Source: a virus. Taken from it: a stretch of 52,053 bases of DNA. The stretch lies in the IMG/VR virus record IMGVR_UViG_3300006903_000015, positions 1 through 52,053 of that record; one strand, written 5' to 3'. A program made the translations under genes and the position numbers. Shown here piece after piece: positions 24,143-31,599 of the stretch. Numbering within the stretch: the stretch's first letter is position 1; every line of letters begins with the position of its first letter. Under the pieces are notes generated by a model that saw only the letters and a program-made list of their open reading frames with translations, searched no databases and was not told the origin of the DNA.

Positions 24143-24813
24143 CAGCGCTTCTTTCGAGCGCGGGCGGCTTCGGTGAGCTCGATGTGGCGCCGGAGAATCA
24201 GGATCAGATCGTCGCCCGTCGGGTTGTCCTCGAAGACCGTCCATTCCTTGCCGCTTGGCTCGATCACGACGGCGATCGGGTGCGAGAAGTGGCCGCGGGT
24301 ATCGAAGATCATGCGCCAGCCGGCGGGCAGCTTGCTCGTGAGCCAGTTGAGCTCTTCTTGCCATCTGGTGAGTCGATCGTGGCGCATCCGCTCCCAGACT
24401 TTCTTTTCTGCATGCGCGTCGGGGGGCGGCGGCGCCGGGGGCTTCGACGCCTCGGTAACCGGCGCGTCCTCATGCTCTTCTGTGTCGCAGCGGGCGAGGT
24501 GCGTGTAGACGTACCGATCGTTGTGCAGAATGGCTACCCAGTATCTGCCCCATTGCCGGAACTCCCGGATCGGTCCGGCGGTGAGGTCGTCCAGGCGGAT
24601 CCTGTCGCCAACGTAGAGCAGTCTGTTCGTGCGATCGCGGGGCCACACGTCACGCAGACGCGCACGATAGGCGTCATCGATTTGGGGCTCGCCCGCGATC
24701 GCGGCCACGGAATTCACCGTCGTGCCAAATGAAATGGAGAGCCTCTGGCGGCCGATCGTTTTCCCAAGCTCGTCGAGCTCGGCGCCCTTCGCCGTGTCCA
24801 GTCTAGTTCCCAT
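24142..24813 (-). CDS. Hypothetical protein with the shared ELDELGK module, 223 aa
   Basis: The N terminus KGAELDELGKTIGRQRLS...DDAYRARLRDVWP, then YVGDRIRLDDL, matches the modules in the 19784 and 10529 proteins. The C terminus LPAGWRMIFDTRGHFSHPIAVVIEPSG...RRHIEL resembles the end of the 19784 protein. The region before it is Pro-rich (PPAPPPPDAH). ATG 24813 has AGGAG 7 bases upstream. Function is unknown. Confidence 0.65.
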   Translation of the reverse strand: MGTRLDTAKGAELDELGKTIGRQRLSISFGTTVNSVAAIAGEPQIDDAYRARLRDVWPRDRTNRLLYVGDRIRLDDLTAGPIREFRQWGRYWVAILHNDRYVYTHLARCDTEEHEDAPVTEASKPPAPPPPDAHAEKKVWERMRHDRLTRWQEELNWLTSKLPAGWRMIFDTRGHFSHPIAVVIEPSGKEWTVFEDNPTGDDLILILRRHIELTEAARARKKR

Positions 24814-24822
24814 CGTGTGCTC

Positions 24823-25092
24823 CTAGTTAAGGGTGCGCTTGGTCTTCTTCACGTAGGCGGGCAGGAGCCAGGCCGAGTACTGATGGTCGTTGTGCAGGAC
24901 CTTGGCTGCGACCTCATTGTACAAGAACCGGAGCTGTTCGTTTTTCTTCTCCAGGTCGGCGAGCTTGTCGTTCATGCGCTTCTCGAGAATCACCATCTCC
25001 ACGCGCGTCTGCGCGAAGTACCAGAGACCAGCAGCGGTGATGATTATGATGTTCAGGACCGCGGCAACCGTGACAATGGCCACGTCGTTCAT
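24823..25092 (-). CDS. Membrane-anchored coiled-coil protein (spanin-like), 89 aa
   Basis: One N-terminal membrane helix (AIVTVAAVLNIIIITAAGLWYF) is followed by a coiled coil (LEKRMNDKLADLEKKNEQLRFLYNEVAAKV) and a basic end. This is the topology of an Rz-type inner-membrane spanin, but the usual nested Rz1 lipoprotein is not seen here and the gene is far from the endolysin. The name is only topological. Confidence 0.55.
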   Translation of the reverse strand: MNDVAIVTVAAVLNIIIITAAGLWYFAQTRVEMVILEKRMNDKLADLEKKNEQLRFLYNEVAAKVLHNDHQYSAWLLPAYVKKTKRTLN

Positions 25093-25355
25093 TCGTCGGG
25101 TCCGTAGGCGTCGGGGTAGTACTCGAACGCTTTTTGGGGATCGGCATCGACTAGCTTGAAGCCTGTGCTCTGAAGCGCCTCGTTCGTTTCGCGCACGATG
25201 AAAACCCTGGCGATCGCCCAGCCGCGATGGCCGTTTCTGGCGCGCCTGATGGCACGGCCGAGCTTTGAGGTGGCTTCGCGAAAGTGGAACGCTGCCTCCC
25301 AGATCGCACGGGCTAGGTCGCTTTCTTCATGGGCGTCGGATATGCCGTCGCTCAT
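25089..25355 (-). CDS. Hypothetical helical protein, 88 aa
   Basis: A helix-rich basic centre (LGRAIRRARNGHRGWAIARVFIVRETNEAL) with acidic ends. It overlaps the downstream gene by 4 bases (ATGA). No Cys pairs and no family recognised. Confidence 0.5.
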   Translation of the reverse strand: MSDGISDAHEESDLARAIWEAAFHFREATSKLGRAIRRARNGHRGWAIARVFIVRETNEALQSTGFKLVDADPQKAFEYYPDAYGPDE

Positions 25356-25361
25356 TTGCTG

Positions 25362-25751
25362 CTACCCGTCCTTGCCCGGCGTGAACCCGAAGTGCGGGTC
25401 CGTTTTGAGCTCAGGATGCTTGGCGAAGATCGCGCGCCGGCGCCGCTGCATGTAGCCCGGGTGCGCCATCCGCTCGCCGACCCACGAATGCGCGGGATGG
25501 GCGTAGTAGCGCGTCGTCTTGTTCCGCTCGTTCAGCTCGCGCGCGAAGTCGTCCGCTTCTTCCTTCAGGTAAACACCGTCGGTGTTGCAGATCATACCGT
25601 CCACCTGCCAGACCACGTTGAACGGCTCTTCCTTCTCGCGCGCCGCGTGCCAGCAGTCGTAGCAGAGCCAAGGGCCCTGCCGGTGCTGGGCGCAGGCCTC
25701 TATCTTGCTACAGCCTTCGCAGGCGCATTCCCGTCCTTCGTAGTCACTCAT
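25362..25751 (-). CDS. Small Cys-rich protein, 129 aa
   Basis: ATG 25751 overlaps the upstream stop (ATGA). CACEGCSKIEAC and LCYDCWHAAREK form a double Cys cluster like a zinc finger of the treble-clef type. The C terminus is basic and rich in His/Pro (YYAHPAHSWVGERMAHPGYMQRRRR). No family named. Confidence 0.55.
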   Translation of the reverse strand: MSDYEGRECACEGCSKIEACAQHRQGPWLCYDCWHAAREKEEPFNVVWQVDGMICNTDGVYLKEEADDFARELNERNKTTRYYAHPAHSWVGERMAHPGYMQRRRRAIFAKHPELKTDPHFGFTPGKDG

Positions 25752-26086
25752 GTGGGCCTCTGTTGTTTCTTCCACCAGGCTTCGGTATCGGCTTCGCTCA
25801 GCGCCTCGACCTCGCAGGTGAACTTCATCCGGTAGACGCGCGGCAGGGCGCGGCCTGTCTTCGCGCGAAACTCCGCACGGGGTTCGGCCCAGTGGTCATC
25901 TCCTGCGTACTCGAAGCCGGTCGCGTGTTCCCAATCGATGGAATCAGCGCCGGCGGCTTCTGTGAGATCTGCTATTGCGACGATGTCTCTGCCGTCCTCG
26001 AACTGGATGTAGTTCTCTTCGTAGCCGATTACCGGGATGCCGACACCTTCGATCACGACCCGGCCTTCGCTGATGGTTTTGTTCAT
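25748..26086 (-). CDS. Hypothetical protein, paralogue of the gene at 26083, 112 aa
   Basis: It starts at ATG 26086 and contains GRVVIEGVGIPVIGYEENY, with the C terminus ALSEADTEAWWKKQQ. The neighbour at 26083 has VVIEGIGAPVTG and MSDDHMRAWWGRYE at the same positions. So the two are probably diverged tandem duplicates; this one lacks the zinc-type Cys pairs. Confidence 0.55.
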   Translation of the reverse strand: MNKTISEGRVVIEGVGIPVIGYEENYIQFEDGRDIVAIADLTEAAGADSIDWEHATGFEYAGDDHWAEPRAEFRAKTGRALPRVYRMKFTCEVEALSEADTEAWWKKQQRPT

Positions 26087-26523
26087 TTCTGTGCTTCGTA
26101 CCTTCCCCACCAGGCTCGCATGTGATCGTCCGACATCTCGGCGGGCGTGAGGCACACCGTCGGGCCCCGGTGCCACGCATCCGTACACTCGAATAGGCGC
26201 CGCACTTTTCTGATGAACGACTTGCAGGTCGGGCACTCGCTTTTCTTTGCTTTCGTGCCCGAGCCGGTGACCGGCGCGCCGATGCCTTCGATCACGACAT
26301 GGCCCACCCACGGTGGTTTGCCCTGGCTCACCCAGACCGAATGGGCGACGAGCTCCACTTCATCATAGCCGCAGTGCATGTGAAGCTGCGCTTCGGCGCG
26401 GGCGTAGAAGGCGTTCCGCTGGTGCACGATGATCTGCCACTCCCTGCTCGACTTGTGGCGGCAGACCCAGATCGAATCCACGACGCCATCGCAAGGCGTG
26501 CGCGAGCTAGTTAGCGTTGGCAT
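26083..26523 (-). CDS. Hypothetical protein with Cys pairs, paralogue of the gene at 25748, 146 aa
   Basis: ATG 26523 lies inside the end of the 26507 gene, a 17-base overlap. The C-terminal half holds VVIEGIGAPVTGSGTKAK, then ECPTCKSFIRKVRRLFEC, a zinc-ribbon-like pair, and ends in MSDDHMRAWWGRYE. The N-terminal half has WVCRHKSSREWQIIVHQRNAFY. No family is recognised. Confidence 0.55.
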   Translation of the reverse strand: MPTLTSSRTPCDGVVDSIWVCRHKSSREWQIIVHQRNAFYARAEAQLHMHCGYDEVELVAHSVWVSQGKPPWVGHVVIEGIGAPVTGSGTKAKKSECPTCKSFIRKVRRLFECTDAWHRGPTVCLTPAEMSDDHMRAWWGRYEAQK

Positions 26524-26932
26524 CGCGCTCCTTGATTCGCTCTTCCGCCAAGCCGCGAACTTCATCGCTCGGGATCCTGAGTCCAGCATCGGTCATGGCG
26601 ACGGCGAGTGACTCGGCTGTGTCAACGATGCCTGACTGGTCCAGAAACTCCATCACCCCTTCTGCCGAAAGCTTGGTTAGCTCTTCGTAAAAGCTGTTCT
26701 GGTACGCCTTTTCCTCCTCGTCGGTGAGCTCGACGGCGGGTTCGATGATGAATTTGAACACGGAAGTGCCCTGGCTGACGATGATCCCAAAGCCCTGCTC
26801 ACTTTCTACGTATCCTGCTTTGCAGTCCTTTTCCGCAAATCCAAACCGGTGCAGCATCCACAGATGCGCCCACAGGTTACGCATTGCCTCGCGGGCCAGC
26901 GCGGGGGCGACGGGCTTCTTTTCGTCGGTCAT
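26507..26932 (-). CDS. Hypothetical protein, 141 aa
   Basis: Acidic mixed alpha/beta protein: helix AREAMRNLWAHLWMLHRFGF, then strands GFGIIVSQGTSVFKFIIEP, then acidic helices (TDEEEKAYQNSFYEEL). ATG 26932 overlaps the RuvC stop (ATGA). The family is not recognised. Confidence 0.55.
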   Translation of the reverse strand: MTDEKKPVAPALAREAMRNLWAHLWMLHRFGFAEKDCKAGYVESEQGFGIIVSQGTSVFKFIIEPAVELTDEEEKAYQNSFYEELTKLSAEGVMEFLDQSGIVDTAESLAVAMTDAGLRIPSDEVRGLAEERIKERDANAN

Positions 26933-27459
26933 CGCCTGGCCTTCTGCCGGAGCTCCTTCGGAAGCCCCATCATCCTGTAGCCGGCGATGGCGATGGCGGC
27001 GGCATCAGCCTGCGCTTCATCCTCGAATTGTACTTTCCGGAACAAGCTGCGGAGCGCGACCTGTACGGCGCCCTTCGATGCGTTGCCGTAGCCTTTGCCC
27101 AGGGCCGCGATCTTCGCCTTCTGGGGCGGGATGAACAGGACTTCTGCACCGACCACTGACGCGAGCGCCACAGCGATACCGACGACGATAAGTGTTTTCG
27201 AGTTGTGCTCGCCCATTTGCCCGCGCGCGCGCTTGCCGACCTGCACGAAACGCTGTTCTTCGATGGCCACCGCGTCTGGCTTGTGCGTCAGGATCTCCTT
27301 GGCGAAGCAATCACTGATCACGCGGAGTCTGTCTGCCAGCGCTAGCTTCCGGTTCGGTTTGTACGAGCAGGTGAGCGATAGATCGCCGCCTAAGATCAGC
27401 GCCAGGCCGGGGCAGACGAGACCGGGATCGATGCCGATGACGACTGTCGGGGAATTCAT
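26929..27459 (-). CDS. ruvC: RuvC-like Holliday-junction resolvase, 176 aa
   Basis: RNase H-fold with the RuvC acidic set: VVIGIDPG (D11), VAIEEQRF (E67 or E68) and ADAAAIAIAGYR near residue 152. QKAKIAALGKGYGNASKGAVQVALRSLF corresponds to the basic region before the last acidic residues. Such enzymes cut four-way junctions, and phage versions resolve replication or recombination branches before packaging. The length is normal. It overlaps both neighbours by 4 bases (ATGA). Confidence 0.85.
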   Translation of the reverse strand: MNSPTVVIGIDPGLVCPGLALILGGDLSLTCSYKPNRKLALADRLRVISDCFAKEILTHKPDAVAIEEQRFVQVGKRARGQMGEHNSKTLIVVGIAVALASVVGAEVLFIPPQKAKIAALGKGYGNASKGAVQVALRSLFRKVQFEDEAQADAAAIAIAGYRMMGLPKELRQKARR

Positions 27460-27695
27460 TCGATCACCGTAATCAGCACTAGCCGGCGCGGTTCGGTAGT
27501 GAGGTCGAGCAGGCGATCGACGACGCGCAGGGTGGTCGCCGGCTCGTCGCGTTCGAGAGAGATCCGAAGCCGGCCGCTGAGCTGGATCATGAGCACGGTC
27601 TCGTGGTCGAGCCTGAGCATCAGCTGCGTGGCGAGCTGCTTGAATTCTTCGGTGTACTCCCGATACACCATGACCGTGATGTTGAGGTTCAGCAC
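27456..27695 (-). CDS. Hypothetical protein, 79 aa
   Basis: Compact mixed alpha/beta protein (LNLNITVMVYREYTEEFKQLATQLMLRL and VLITVIE). It overlaps RuvC by 4 bases and the RHH gene by 7. No Cys pairs and no family recognised. Confidence 0.5.
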   Translation of the reverse strand: MLNLNITVMVYREYTEEFKQLATQLMLRLDHETVLMIQLSGRLRISLERDEPATTLRVVDRLLDLTTEPRRLVLITVIE

Positions 27696-27895
27696 GGCTT
27701 CACTTGGAGTTTTTCTAGTGTGTCCATTTGCTTTTCTGCAATATCGAGCACGGTGTCGAGCGCTTGGCGCACGAGCTCGGACGCGGGGACTCCGGTCTGT
27801 TCGGAGATCTTCTTCACGCGCGCCCAGCGCTCCTCGTCCACATACACGTGGATTTCGGACAACGTGGATGCCGGTGTCTTTCGCGGGCGCCCCAC
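27689..27895 (-). CDS. Ribbon-helix-helix DNA-binding protein, 68 aa
   Basis: The core fits the RHH fold: strand EIHVYVDEERWARVKKISEQ with helix 2 VPASELVRQALDTVLDIA. The size is typical of CopG/Arc-like repressors. The start is GTG 27895 (TAGTG junction). The target may be an operator in this region; the antitoxin role is not supported because no toxin partner is visible. Confidence 0.72.
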   Translation of the reverse strand: MGRPRKTPASTLSEIHVYVDEERWARVKKISEQTGVPASELVRQALDTVLDIAEKQMDTLEKLQVKPC

Positions 27896-28230
27896 TATTC
27901 GCTCGGGCCCGGGTTGTCCTCGGCCAGTATCTCTTCGTAGGCCTGAAGCCGGGTCACGCCTCGCTCGGCGCAGGCTTCTGCCAGGCGGCGGTACCAGAGG
28001 GCATCGGCAACTTCTCCGGCTGTGATCGATCTGAGGTGCTCCGCCAACGCGTTCATCGAGTTCGCAGCCCAGTACGCCGCCTCAGCCCAGCGCCCGGCAA
28101 GCGTCGGACTGAGCAGATGTTTTCGGGCACCGTACACGAGTAGCCCCATGCAAAACGCGGGGAGCTCCATTGATCCGACCGCTATCTGCAAGCGGTCCGC
28201 TTCCGTCTGAACCCTCGCTGTCGCAACCAT
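27895..28230 (-). CDS. Hypothetical helical protein, 111 aa
   Basis: ATG 28230 has GGAAG close by. The protein is all helix (RLQIAVGSMELPAFCMGLLVYGA, AYWAANSMNALAEHLRSITAGEVADALWYRRL) and acidic at the C terminus. No family is recognised. Confidence 0.55.
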   Translation of the reverse strand: MVATARVQTEADRLQIAVGSMELPAFCMGLLVYGARKHLLSPTLAGRWAEAAYWAANSMNALAEHLRSITAGEVADALWYRRLAEACAERGVTRLQAYEEILAEDNPGPSE

Positions 28231-28255
28231 TCTTCTTCCCTTTCCTTCCCGCCCT

Positions 28256-28498
28256 TCACGCCGCCGAAGCTTCACGCCGCGCCGCTGCCAGGTCCCGCGC
28301 ATCGGCTTCCCAGTCGAGGTAGTTTTTCTGGGCGCGCCTGGGCGGCGACTCCGGATCCCCGATCATTTTTCCGGTGAAGAGGTCGACCTCGTAGGTGCCG
28401 GCGATCGGCCAGTGGATGTAGATGATCGCTTCGGTGACCTTCAGCACTTCGACCGAACGCTTGAAGCCGCCTCTGTGAATCATGGTGATCGTTTTCAT
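28256..28498 (-). CDS. Hypothetical small protein, 80 aa
   Basis: ATG 28498 has GGAGGAAG just before it, a near-perfect ribosome site. The N terminus MKTITMIHRGGFKRSVEVLKVTEAIIYIHW is beta-rich and the C terminus is a charged helix. No family. Confidence 0.6.
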   Translation of the reverse strand: MKTITMIHRGGFKRSVEVLKVTEAIIYIHWPIAGTYEVDLFTGKMIGDPESPPRRAQKNYLDWEADARDLAAARREASAA

Positions 28499-28584
28499 GC
28501 TTCCTCCAAGATCGCGTGGATTTCTGCGCCACCGGCTCGCTATGAACACGATGGAGTCGGGGCGGCGCAGAAACTTTGGGCGGG

Positions 28585-28962
28585 TCACCGGTACGCGCTC
28601 CGGCGCTTGCACTCCGGGCACACGGGCTCTGATTCCTTTCGGAGCCGGCGCCGATCGTGCCATCGCCAGAAGGCCGTGGTGAAAAGGGTGTGCGCGGCTG
28701 CGGCGTAGATGCCGGCGGCGATCGGAACGCCGTAAAGCGCGCACACACCGATGGTCTGCCTGATCTCGCTTTTCGCGGCCCAGCTTTCGCCCAGGGCGAC
28801 GAGGAGGATCGTCGCTACGAGCGCGGCGATGATCCCGGTCGCTACCTGCGCAAGCCGGTCATGTATGTTGGTTAGAAGATACGGCAAGCCGGCAAGCGCT
28901 GCGATCAGGCCAACCACCAGACCCACCGTGGTGTGCAGTGGAAAAAAGGTCGTCGTCTCCAT
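28585..28962 (-). CDS. Four-helix membrane protein with C-terminal zinc motif, 125 aa
   Basis: ATG 28962 (METTTFFPLHTT). Hydrophobic helices include VGLVVGLIAALAGLPYLL, GIIAALVATILLVALG and IGVCALYGVPIAAGIY. The C-terminal tail is basic with VCPECKRRS, half of a zinc site, which would face the cytoplasm. Function unknown. Confidence 0.6.
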   Translation of the reverse strand: METTTFFPLHTTVGLVVGLIAALAGLPYLLTNIHDRLAQVATGIIAALVATILLVALGESWAAKSEIRQTIGVCALYGVPIAAGIYAAAAHTLFTTAFWRWHDRRRLRKESEPVCPECKRRSAYR

Positions 28963-29105
28963 CAAAACGTTTCCTTCTTCCGGCGGCGCACCCCGCTTGC
29001 GTCGAGCTTGATGGCGCGGTGCAATTCGGTGTCGGGCTCTAGGCCGATTCTCGTCAGAAGATAGGCCAGAAGGACCAGGGCTACAAAGAACAGGGGCCAG
29101 ATCAT
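28962..29105 (-). CDS. Single-helix membrane peptide, 47 aa
   Basis: It starts at ATG 29105, overlapping the upstream stop (ATGA). MIWPLFFVALVLLAYLLTRIG is a membrane helix and the tail is basic. It is one base from the next membrane gene, suggesting they act together. Confidence 0.5.
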   Translation of the reverse strand: MIWPLFFVALVLLAYLLTRIGLEPDTELHRAIKLDASGVRRRKKETF

Positions 29106-29818
29106 GGCTTCGGTTCCTTCTCCCCGAGCAGATGCTCCATCGCTCGCGCAATCGCAGCGGCGCCGGCGGCCGGCATCGAGCATTCGACTTCGGCTTCCTT
29201 GAGAGCTTGGTACGCATCGCGGCGACTGAAAAGCAGCCTGTCGCAGAACGTTCCCAGTTCTCTAAACTGCCCCTTGAGCTCGCCCAGCTGTCCGTTGAGC
29301 TTCTTAACTTCGTTCATGGCCAGGTTTCGCTGGGCCATGACCACATCAAGCGCGTCTATCAGGCGGCGCATAACGTTTGGGTCGGCGCGGTGCTTTCCAC
29401 CGTGGTGACGCTCTACCGCATCGAGATCGTCGCGGGCTTCGCGGATCAAGGTCGCAAAGCGTGCCGCCTTCCCTTCGCTAGACTCCGGGGTAAACCGCAC
29501 GCAGACACACCGTGCACAGGGACCCAATCGATTCACCTTCATTAGGTCACGGGCGTGCTCGGCGTCCCGATGCCCACAGACGCAGCGTGCCGCCTTCCCT
29601 TCGCTAGACTCCGGGGTAAACCGCACGCAGACACACCGTGCACAGGGACCCAATCGATTCACGTTCATTGGCTCGCGAGTGTGCTCGGCATCTTGATGCC
29701 CACAGACGCAGTCTTCGGGCCCCTCCTGCCGCTCGGCCTTCCCCATAAGCCGCTTCTGTGCTTCGCGATCGACGAGCTCTAGCAGTGCGTTGATGAGATC
29801 TTCCTTATCTATCGGCAC
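29102..29818 (-). CDS. Protein with two tandem 42-residue Cys repeats and coiled coil, 238 aa
   Basis: The unit CVCGHxDAEHxRxxMxVNRLGPCARCVCV occurs twice (from about residue 37 and again from about 79), then a helix-rich C-terminal half (ALDVVMAQRNLAMNEVKKLNGQLGELKGQF). Each unit has five Cys plus one His spaced for a zinc finger. The two copies are almost identical in DNA (126-bp repeat), so this is a recent duplication. Confidence 0.65.
   Translation of the reverse strand: MPIDKEDLINALLELVDREAQKRLMGKAERQEGPEDCVCGHQDAEHTREPMNVNRLGPCARCVCVRFTPESSEGKAARCVCGHRDAEHARDLMKVNRLGPCARCVCVRFTPESSEGKAARFATLIREARDDLDAVERHHGGKHRADPNVMRRLIDALDVVMAQRNLAMNEVKKLNGQLGELKGQFRELGTFCDRLLFSRRDAYQALKEAEVECSMPAAGAAAIARAMEHLLGEKEPKP
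29461..29712 (-). repeat. Two tandem 126-bp direct repeats inside a coding gene
   Basis: The segment starting gtgccgcctt occurs at 29461 and again at 29587, exactly 126 bases later, nearly unchanged over most of its length. It encodes the duplicated Cys-rich unit of the 29102 protein. Confidence 0.85.
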
Positions 29819-30021
29819 GGCAGCCCCTCTTCCCCGAGCTTCGCGCGGCCGGCGTCCGTGATCTCGAGCGTGACCGGTTTATCGACCCAGCGGGCCAGCC
29901 CATACTTCACGAGGCGAAGCTTCGTGGGCAAGCCGTAGAGAGCAAGGCTTCTGCCGGAAGCAAGCGCGAGCAGGCAGCCGCGCATGTTCGGCGTGTACGG
30001 GTTATCGGGGGATGGCTTCAT
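29809..30021 (-). CDS. Small winged-helix-like protein, 70 aa
   Basis: RLVKYGLARWVDKPVTLEITDAGRAKLGEEG resembles the last helix and wing of small winged-helix proteins. ATG 30021 has no good ribosome site and lies 10 bases after the stop of a short leader ORF, so it may be translated by coupling. It is the first full-length gene of the leftward block. Confidence 0.55.
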   Translation of the reverse strand: MKPSPDNPYTPNMRGCLLALASGRSLALYGLPTKLRLVKYGLARWVDKPVTLEITDAGRAKLGEEGLPCR

Positions 30022-30030
30022 GACCGTGGG

Positions 30031-30093
30031 TTACGGGCGCGCTGGCGGAGTCCTTCCCTCGCGCGGGTCACACAATTCCCTCGATCCGGGCAT
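30031..30093 (-). CDS. Possible leaderless 20-residue leader peptide
   Basis: ATG 30093 lies 7 bases after the -10 box TAGCAT and opens a 20-codon frame (MPGSRELCDPREGRTPPARP) ending just before the 30021 gene. The predicted leaderless start and its place ahead of a gene without a ribosome site support a coupling leader. There is no other evidence. Confidence 0.35.
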   Translation of the reverse strand: MPGSRELCDPREGRTPPARP

Positions 30094-30100
30094 GGTGGCT

Positions 30101-30128
30101 ATGCTATCAATGCTGTCACCGATGTCAA
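30101..30128 (-). promoter_or_regulatory. Main leftward promoter of the first block
   Basis: On the minus strand, TTGACA (30123-30128) is 16 bases from TAGCAT (30101-30106). The start at 30093 is 7 bases away and the 30021 gene about 80. The spacer and -10 (TTGATAGCAT) resemble the 21100 promoter (GTGATAGCAC), so both may bind the same regulator. Confidence 0.65.
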
Positions 30129-30181
30129 CGTTTCCTTTCGGCGTGCCCGTTAACGCGCCGGGAAGAAAAGGGAGTCGAAAC

Positions 30182-30409
30182 ATGAAGTGGACGTCTGGGG
30201 ATTTTGGGCGAATGGCGTTCGTGGGTTTCAAACCCGTGGCGGCGTATGCGCTCCAGCTCGAGCGGCAGCGCGATGGCGTGTGGATCCTGATTGCGGGCGC
30301 GCCGCACTTGACTGCTGCGGCGACCACGGCGCTACGGTTTGGGGGGATGGTGCGCGCCGTGAAGAACGGCGAAGTCGTGGCGCTCTGGGACGATGGCGTC
30401 CTCTGCTAG
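30182..30409 (+). CDS. Hypothetical protein, 75 aa
   Basis: ATG 30182 has GGGAG at a good distance. The protein is small and beta-rich (MAFVGFKPVAAYALQLERQRDGVWILIAGAPH, VVALWDDGVLC). It is the first rightward gene after the divergent region 30021-30182. No clear rightward promoter was found. No family. Confidence 0.55.
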   Translation: MKWTSGDFGRMAFVGFKPVAAYALQLERQRDGVWILIAGAPHLTAAATTALRFGGMVRAVKNGEVVALWDDGVLC

Positions 30410-30461
30410 CTGGATCGGGGAAGGACTTCTCGTGCGGCCGCGTAGGGTGCGGGTGAGTCCG

Positions 30462-30836
30462 ATGACACCGAAGCGCACGAATCCACGCATCACGTTTTCC
30501 CAGTTCACCGCGCTCGAAAAGGATCGCGATTACTGGAAGGGTAAGGTGGACGCGGCCAATGCGTGGGCGCAGAAAGAGGTCGCGAAGTCTCAGGACACAC
30601 TGGATCGTGCGAAAGCGGACTTCAATGTTATTTTCCGGCGACTGGGGGATCGGGCCGACGAGCGGGCCCGGGAGGTCGATACCTTGAACGCCCGGATTCG
30701 CGAGCTCGAGCAGGCACTCGCGGAAGCCCGCGCAGCTAACGTTGCTGCCCCGCCGAAGCCCCCGAAGCGAAAGCCGCGACCAAAGCCGAAAGCGAAGCCG
30801 AAGCCGAAGAAGCGCAAACCTGGCAAGAAGCGATGA
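30462..30836 (+). CDS. Coiled-coil protein with Lys/Pro-rich tail, paralogue 1, 124 aa
   Basis: ATG 30462 is chosen because MTPKR...FSQFTALEKDRDYWKGKV aligns with the start of the next protein. The middle is a coiled coil (EVDTLNARIRELEQALAEARA), and the tail repeats KPKPKAKPKPKKRKPGKKR, which may bind nucleic acid. An earlier ATG at 30393 would overlap the upstream gene. Confidence 0.6.
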   Translation: MTPKRTNPRITFSQFTALEKDRDYWKGKVDAANAWAQKEVAKSQDTLDRAKADFNVIFRRLGDRADERAREVDTLNARIRELEQALAEARAANVAAPPKPPKRKPRPKPKAKPKPKKRKPGKKR

Positions 30837-31264
30837 CCGACGGGCGCATTGTTTCGTTGTCCGAGTTCACTGCGCTCGAGAAAGATTGCGAGCACTGGAA
30901 GAGCAAGGTCCGCGAGAACAACATCAAGCTTCTCTCGCTCGGCGTTCAGCTGAATCTAGCCCGGGCCACCATCCGGGAGCTCCGCGAGCAGAACGAGGAG
31001 CTGGACCGCGACTACAGGAGAGAGCAGGACTGGAACGAATGGATGAGCCGGCAAGGCGAGAAAGATGCGGAACAGCTCCTGAGATACCAGTACGGCCTCA
31101 TGGACCAGGTCGAAGTCATGAAATTGGAGGACCGGATCGATAAGCTTCGGTTCAAACTCGCGAAGGTATCCCGCGCAGCACGGGCGAACGGGATCGATGT
31201 CGCTGCCCTTCTGAAGGCACGAAAGCCCAAGCCAAAGAAACGCCGCCCGGGCAAGAAGCGATGA
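30833..31264 (+). CDS. Coiled-coil protein with basic tail, paralogue 2, 143 aa
   Basis: It shares the start (LSEFTALEKDCEHWKSKV) and the end (KPKPKKRRPGKKR) with paralogue 1, with a different coiled middle (ATIRELREQNEELDRDYRRE). The tandem pair overlaps by 4 bases (ATGA). The basic tails suggest DNA binding, and no partner is known. Confidence 0.6.
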   Translation: MTDGRIVSLSEFTALEKDCEHWKSKVRENNIKLLSLGVQLNLARATIRELREQNEELDRDYRREQDWNEWMSRQGEKDAEQLLRYQYGLMDQVEVMKLEDRIDKLRFKLAKVSRAARANGIDVAALLKARKPKPKKRRPGKKR

Positions 31265-31599
31265 CCGACGCGGAACCCGACGTCCGGGAGCTTCTCGAGC
31301 GGCTCATCGCCAAAGATGCGGACGAGCCGTGCTTGACCGCGACCGAACGTATCGCGTTCGAGGCGATGAGTAAGCAGGTTCTCTACAAGCGCTTGAGCCT
31401 GAAACAGGTCGCGTGGATTCAGGATGCGGCCGAGCGGCACGGCATCATCGGGGCTGCGCCTTCCGCAAACCTTTTTTCTGCACTTGATCCGGCGGCGCAG
31501 CGGGAGCACCGGGCCCGGGCACGGGCTGTGGTCCTGCCGCATGAGACGCCGGGCTACATGAAGATCTTGAAACCACCACCAGGGAAACCGGACGAATGA
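31261..31599 (+). CDS. Hypothetical protein, 112 aa
   Basis: Helical, starting with DVRELLERLIAKDADEPCLTATERIAFEAMSKQV, then LSLKQVAWIQDAAERHGI. It overlaps both neighbours by 4 bases. No family recognised. Confidence 0.55.
   Translation: MTDAEPDVRELLERLIAKDADEPCLTATERIAFEAMSKQVLYKRLSLKQVAWIQDAAERHGIIGAAPSANLFSALDPAAQREHRARARAVVLPHETPGYMKILKPPPGKPDE

Noticed and set aside
24808-24835. TAGGAG before ATG 24813 as a leaderless -10 box
   Set aside because: No -35-like sequence lies 16-18 bases upstream; AGGAG is a ribosome site here.
27689-27895. RHH protein as antitoxin of a toxin-antitoxin pair
   Set aside because: Neither neighbour resembles a known toxin.
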